Below are positions 15,608 to 17,277 of a stretch of DNA of 17,277 bases, one piece after another (positions within the stretch are counted from its first letter, which is position 1; each line of letters begins with the position of its first letter). Source of the DNA: Ferrovibrio terrae_B (lineage in GTDB: Bacteria > Pseudomonadota > Alphaproteobacteria > Ferrovibrionales > Ferrovibrionaceae); contig NZ_CALRUC010000095.1 of NCBI RefSeq assembly GCF_943371255.1, forward strand, positions 1-17,277, in the 5' to 3' direction. The position numbers and the translations under genes were made by a program. Under the pieces are notes generated by a model. The model made no database searches. It had not been told where the DNA came from and worked only from the letters and a program-made list of their open reading frames with translations.

Positions 15608-16810
15608 ATGGCCGGTCCGCTGGATGGCGTGCGCATCATCGATCTCACCACGGTGCTGATGGGGCCCTATGCCACCCAGATGCTGGCCGATTTCGGCGCC
15701 GACGTGGTGAAGGTGGAATCGCCGCAGGGCGATGTGATGCGGCGCGCCGGTCCGCATGGCGACCGCGCCATGGGCCCGCTCTATCTGCATGCCAACCGCA
15801 ACAAGCGCAGCATCGTGCTCGATCTCAAGCATGCGCTGGGCCGCAAGGCGGTGCTCGATCTGTGCCGCAATGCCGATGTGCTAACCTACAATATCCGGCC
15901 GCAGGCGATGGCACGGCTTGGCCTGGGCTTTGATGACCTGCGCGCGGTGAATCCGCGGCTGATCTATGCCGGCATGTTCGGCTATGGCCGCAGCGGACCC
16001 TACGCGGCCTATCCGGCCTATGACGACCTGATCCAGGGCGCCAGCGGCATTCCCGGCGCGTTGCAGCGGGCTGGCAATGCCGAGCCGCGCTATGCACCGA
16101 TGAATATCAGCGACCGCACGGTGGGGCTTTATGCCATGGGCGCGATCTGTGCCGCGCTCTATACGCGCGAACGCACCGGCCAGGGCCAGGCGGTCGATAT
16201 CCCGATGTTCGAGACCATGGCGCAGTTCGTGCTGTCGGATCATCTCTATGGCGAAACCTTCCGGCCGGCAGAAGGCCCGATGGGCTATGCCCGTCTGATG
16301 GCGCCGGACCGCCGCCCGTTCCAGACCGCCGATGGCCATGTCTGCGTGCTGCTCTATACCGATGCGCATTGGCGCAAGTTCTTCCGCATCGCCGGTCGCG
16401 AGGCTGACCTCGACAGCGATCCGCGCTTTCGCGATCTCGCCAGCCGCACCGGCCATATCGGCGAACTCTATGCCATCGTCGCGACCGAGATGCGCAGGCG
16501 CACCACCGCCGACTGGCTGGCGCTGCTGGGCGAGGCCGATATCCCGGTGGCGAAGATGAATAGCCTCGAGGATCTGCTGGCCGATCCGCATCTCAACGCC
16601 ACTGGCTTCTTCGAGGAGACCGAGCATCCCACCGAAGGGGCGCTGCGCGGCCTGGCGGTGCCGAGCCGGTGGTCGCAGACCGCACCGCAGCACCGCCATC
16701 ATGCGCCTTTGCCGGGCGAGCAGACGGAGGCCATCCTGCGCGAGGCCGGCTATGACGATGCGGGGATCGCGGCGCTGTCCGAGGCCGGGGTTACCAAAGC
16801 TCTATTGTGA
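15608..16810 (+). CDS. CaiB/BaiF-type class III CoA-transferase
   Basis: This 400-residue protein is a class III CoA-transferase, which moves CoA from a donor thioester to a free carboxylic acid. Typical blocks are LDGVRIIDLTTVLMGPYATQ, LADFGADVVKVE, LHANRNKRSIVLDL (60-73), YDDLIQGASGIPG and RTGQGQAVDIPMFE. Asp169 in ISDRTVG occupies the position of the conserved catalytic aspartate that forms the acyl-enzyme anhydride. The ATG at 15608 is chosen over an earlier in-frame codon inside the dehydrogenase gene; GAGGAA (15595-15600) overlaps the dehydrogenase stop and gives good spacing. The 11-base gap implies co-expression. Racemases and formyl-CoA-type transferases share the fold, so the activity is likely but the acid is unknown. 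Confidence 0.93.
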   Translation: MAGPLDGVRIIDLTTVLMGPYATQMLADFGADVVKVESPQGDVMRRAGPHGDRAMGPLYLHANRNKRSIVLDLKHALGRKAVLDLCRNADVLTYNIRPQAMARLGLGFDDLRAVNPRLIYAGMFGYGRSGPYAAYPAYDDLIQGASGIPGALQRAGNAEPRYAPMNISDRTVGLYAMGAICAALYTRERTGQGQAVDIPMFETMAQFVLSDHLYGETFRPAEGPMGYARLMAPDRRPFQTADGHVCVLLYTDAHWRKFFRIAGREADLDSDPRFRDLASRTGHIGELYAIVATEMRRRTTADWLALLGEADIPVAKMNSLEDLLADPHLNATGFFEETEHPTEGALRGLAVPSRWSQTAPQHRHHAPLPGEQTEAILREAGYDDAGIAALSEAGVTKALL

Positions 16811-16876
16811 GTCGCATCGCATAAAACATATCCTTCCCGTGGAATCGAATCGGTCGAGGCAAACGGGGGAAACGCG

Positions 16877-17277
16877 ATGTGCCGCTGGCTCACCTATCGG
16901 GGCGATCCGATCTATCTGGAAGACCTGCTGTTCGCGCCACGCTATTCGCTGATCGAGCAGAGCCTGCATGCCCGCAAGGCGGCGGTGGCCACCAATGGCG
17001 ACGGCTTCGGCGTGGGCTGGTATGCCGAGCGCGACCTGCCAGGCACCTATCGCGACATCCTGCCGGCCTGGAACGATCCCAACCTGCGCAGCATCGCGCA
17101 CCAGGTCCGCTCAGCCCTGTTCATGGCGCATGTGCGCGCCTCCACCGGCACTGCCACCTCGCGTGCCAACTGCCATCCCTTCGCCAATGGCCGCTGGCTG
17201 TTCATGCATAACGGCCAGATCGGCGGCTATGCGAAACTGCGGCGCCGGCTTGAGGCGCTGATCCCCGACGCGCTGTA
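16877..17277 (+). CDS. Class II glutamine amidotransferase (YafJ/EgtC-like), 3' truncated by window end
   Basis: The first 133 codons of this gene are present and the frame runs off the window. After Met removal Cys2 would be the N-terminal nucleophile of an Ntn-type glutaminase. Supporting blocks are GDGFGVGWY (41-49), HVRAST (85-90), NCHPF (98-102) and HNG (111-113), all typical of class II amidotransferases of the YafJ/EgtC group. EgtC acts in ergothioneine synthesis (gamma-glutamyl removal), but YafJ-type relatives have no firmly known substrate and no ergothioneine genes are visible here. GGGGGA (16865-16870) precedes the ATG by 6 bases. A 66-base gap separates it from the CoA-transferase with no terminator seen, so it may be a read-through gene or a separate unit. 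Confidence 0.88.
   Translation, partial: MCRWLTYRGDPIYLEDLLFAPRYSLIEQSLHARKAAVATNGDGFGVGWYAERDLPGTYRDILPAWNDPNLRSIAHQVRSALFMAHVRASTGTATSRANCHPFANGRWLFMHNGQIGGYAKLRRRLEALIPDAL

Noticed and set aside
16834..16871. Possible TTCCC/GGGAA pairing that hides the ribosome-binding site of the amidotransferase gene
   Set aside because: It is only 5 bp across a loop of almost 30 bases, which is easily chance.

Overview
The window looks like chromosomal DNA of a GC-rich alphaproteobacterium. Most codons end in G or C, and long open frames appear antisense to the real genes, as expected at that composition. Two gene orders support this from family knowledge: a small methyltransferase, glyQ, glyS, ppdK; and an ApbC/Mrp gene divergent from hflK, hflC, degP. 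Both are familiar from alphaproteobacteria, especially Rhodospirillales-like lineages. The genus is not determined; a Ferrovibrio-like or related organism is only a guess. There are 16 protein genes, the last cut by the window edge. I see no rRNA, tRNA, CRISPR array, insertion sequence or phage gene, and no gene-free stretch over about 250 bases.

Region 1 (46-7118, + strand) is housekeeping. It holds a TrmN6-like N6-adenine methyltransferase, a 72-residue membrane-anchored four-cysteine protein, both subunits of the bacterial heterotetrameric glycyl-tRNA synthetase (glyQ and glyS overlap by 4 bases), and pyruvate phosphate dikinase, whose N terminus carries about 60 lysine/alanine-rich, histone-tail-like residues. 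A hairpin terminator at 7089-7118 can act in both directions and separates ppdK from the convergent mrp gene.

Region 2 (7139-12221) is a protein-quality and Fe-S maintenance block. Mrp/ApbC (- strand) diverges from hflK-hflC-degP (+ strand) across 250 bases that contain a candidate mrp promoter and a near-perfect 17-bp tandem duplication. HflK and HflC form the membrane complex that modulates FtsH. The DegP-type protease works in the periplasm. A perfect 8-bp hairpin sits directly in front of the degP ribosome-binding site. A strong intrinsic terminator ends the block.

Region 3 (12245-16810, + strand) is an accessory catabolic module: IclR-type regulator, single-domain cupin, periplasmic Bug/TctC solute receptor, acyl-CoA dehydrogenase and class III CoA-transferase, all tightly packed. 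The inferred logic is that a carboxylic acid is captured or sensed by the Bug protein, activated by CoA transfer and oxidised by the dehydrogenase, under control of the IclR protein. The substrate is unknown. Upstream of the regulator are two TTTC-N8-GAAA palindromes exactly 20 bp apart, overlapping a candidate promoter and the start codon; this is a good candidate operator. This module is the best place in the window to look for undescribed biology.

Region 4 (16877-17277) is the start of a class II glutamine amidotransferase (YafJ/EgtC-like), cut by the window end.
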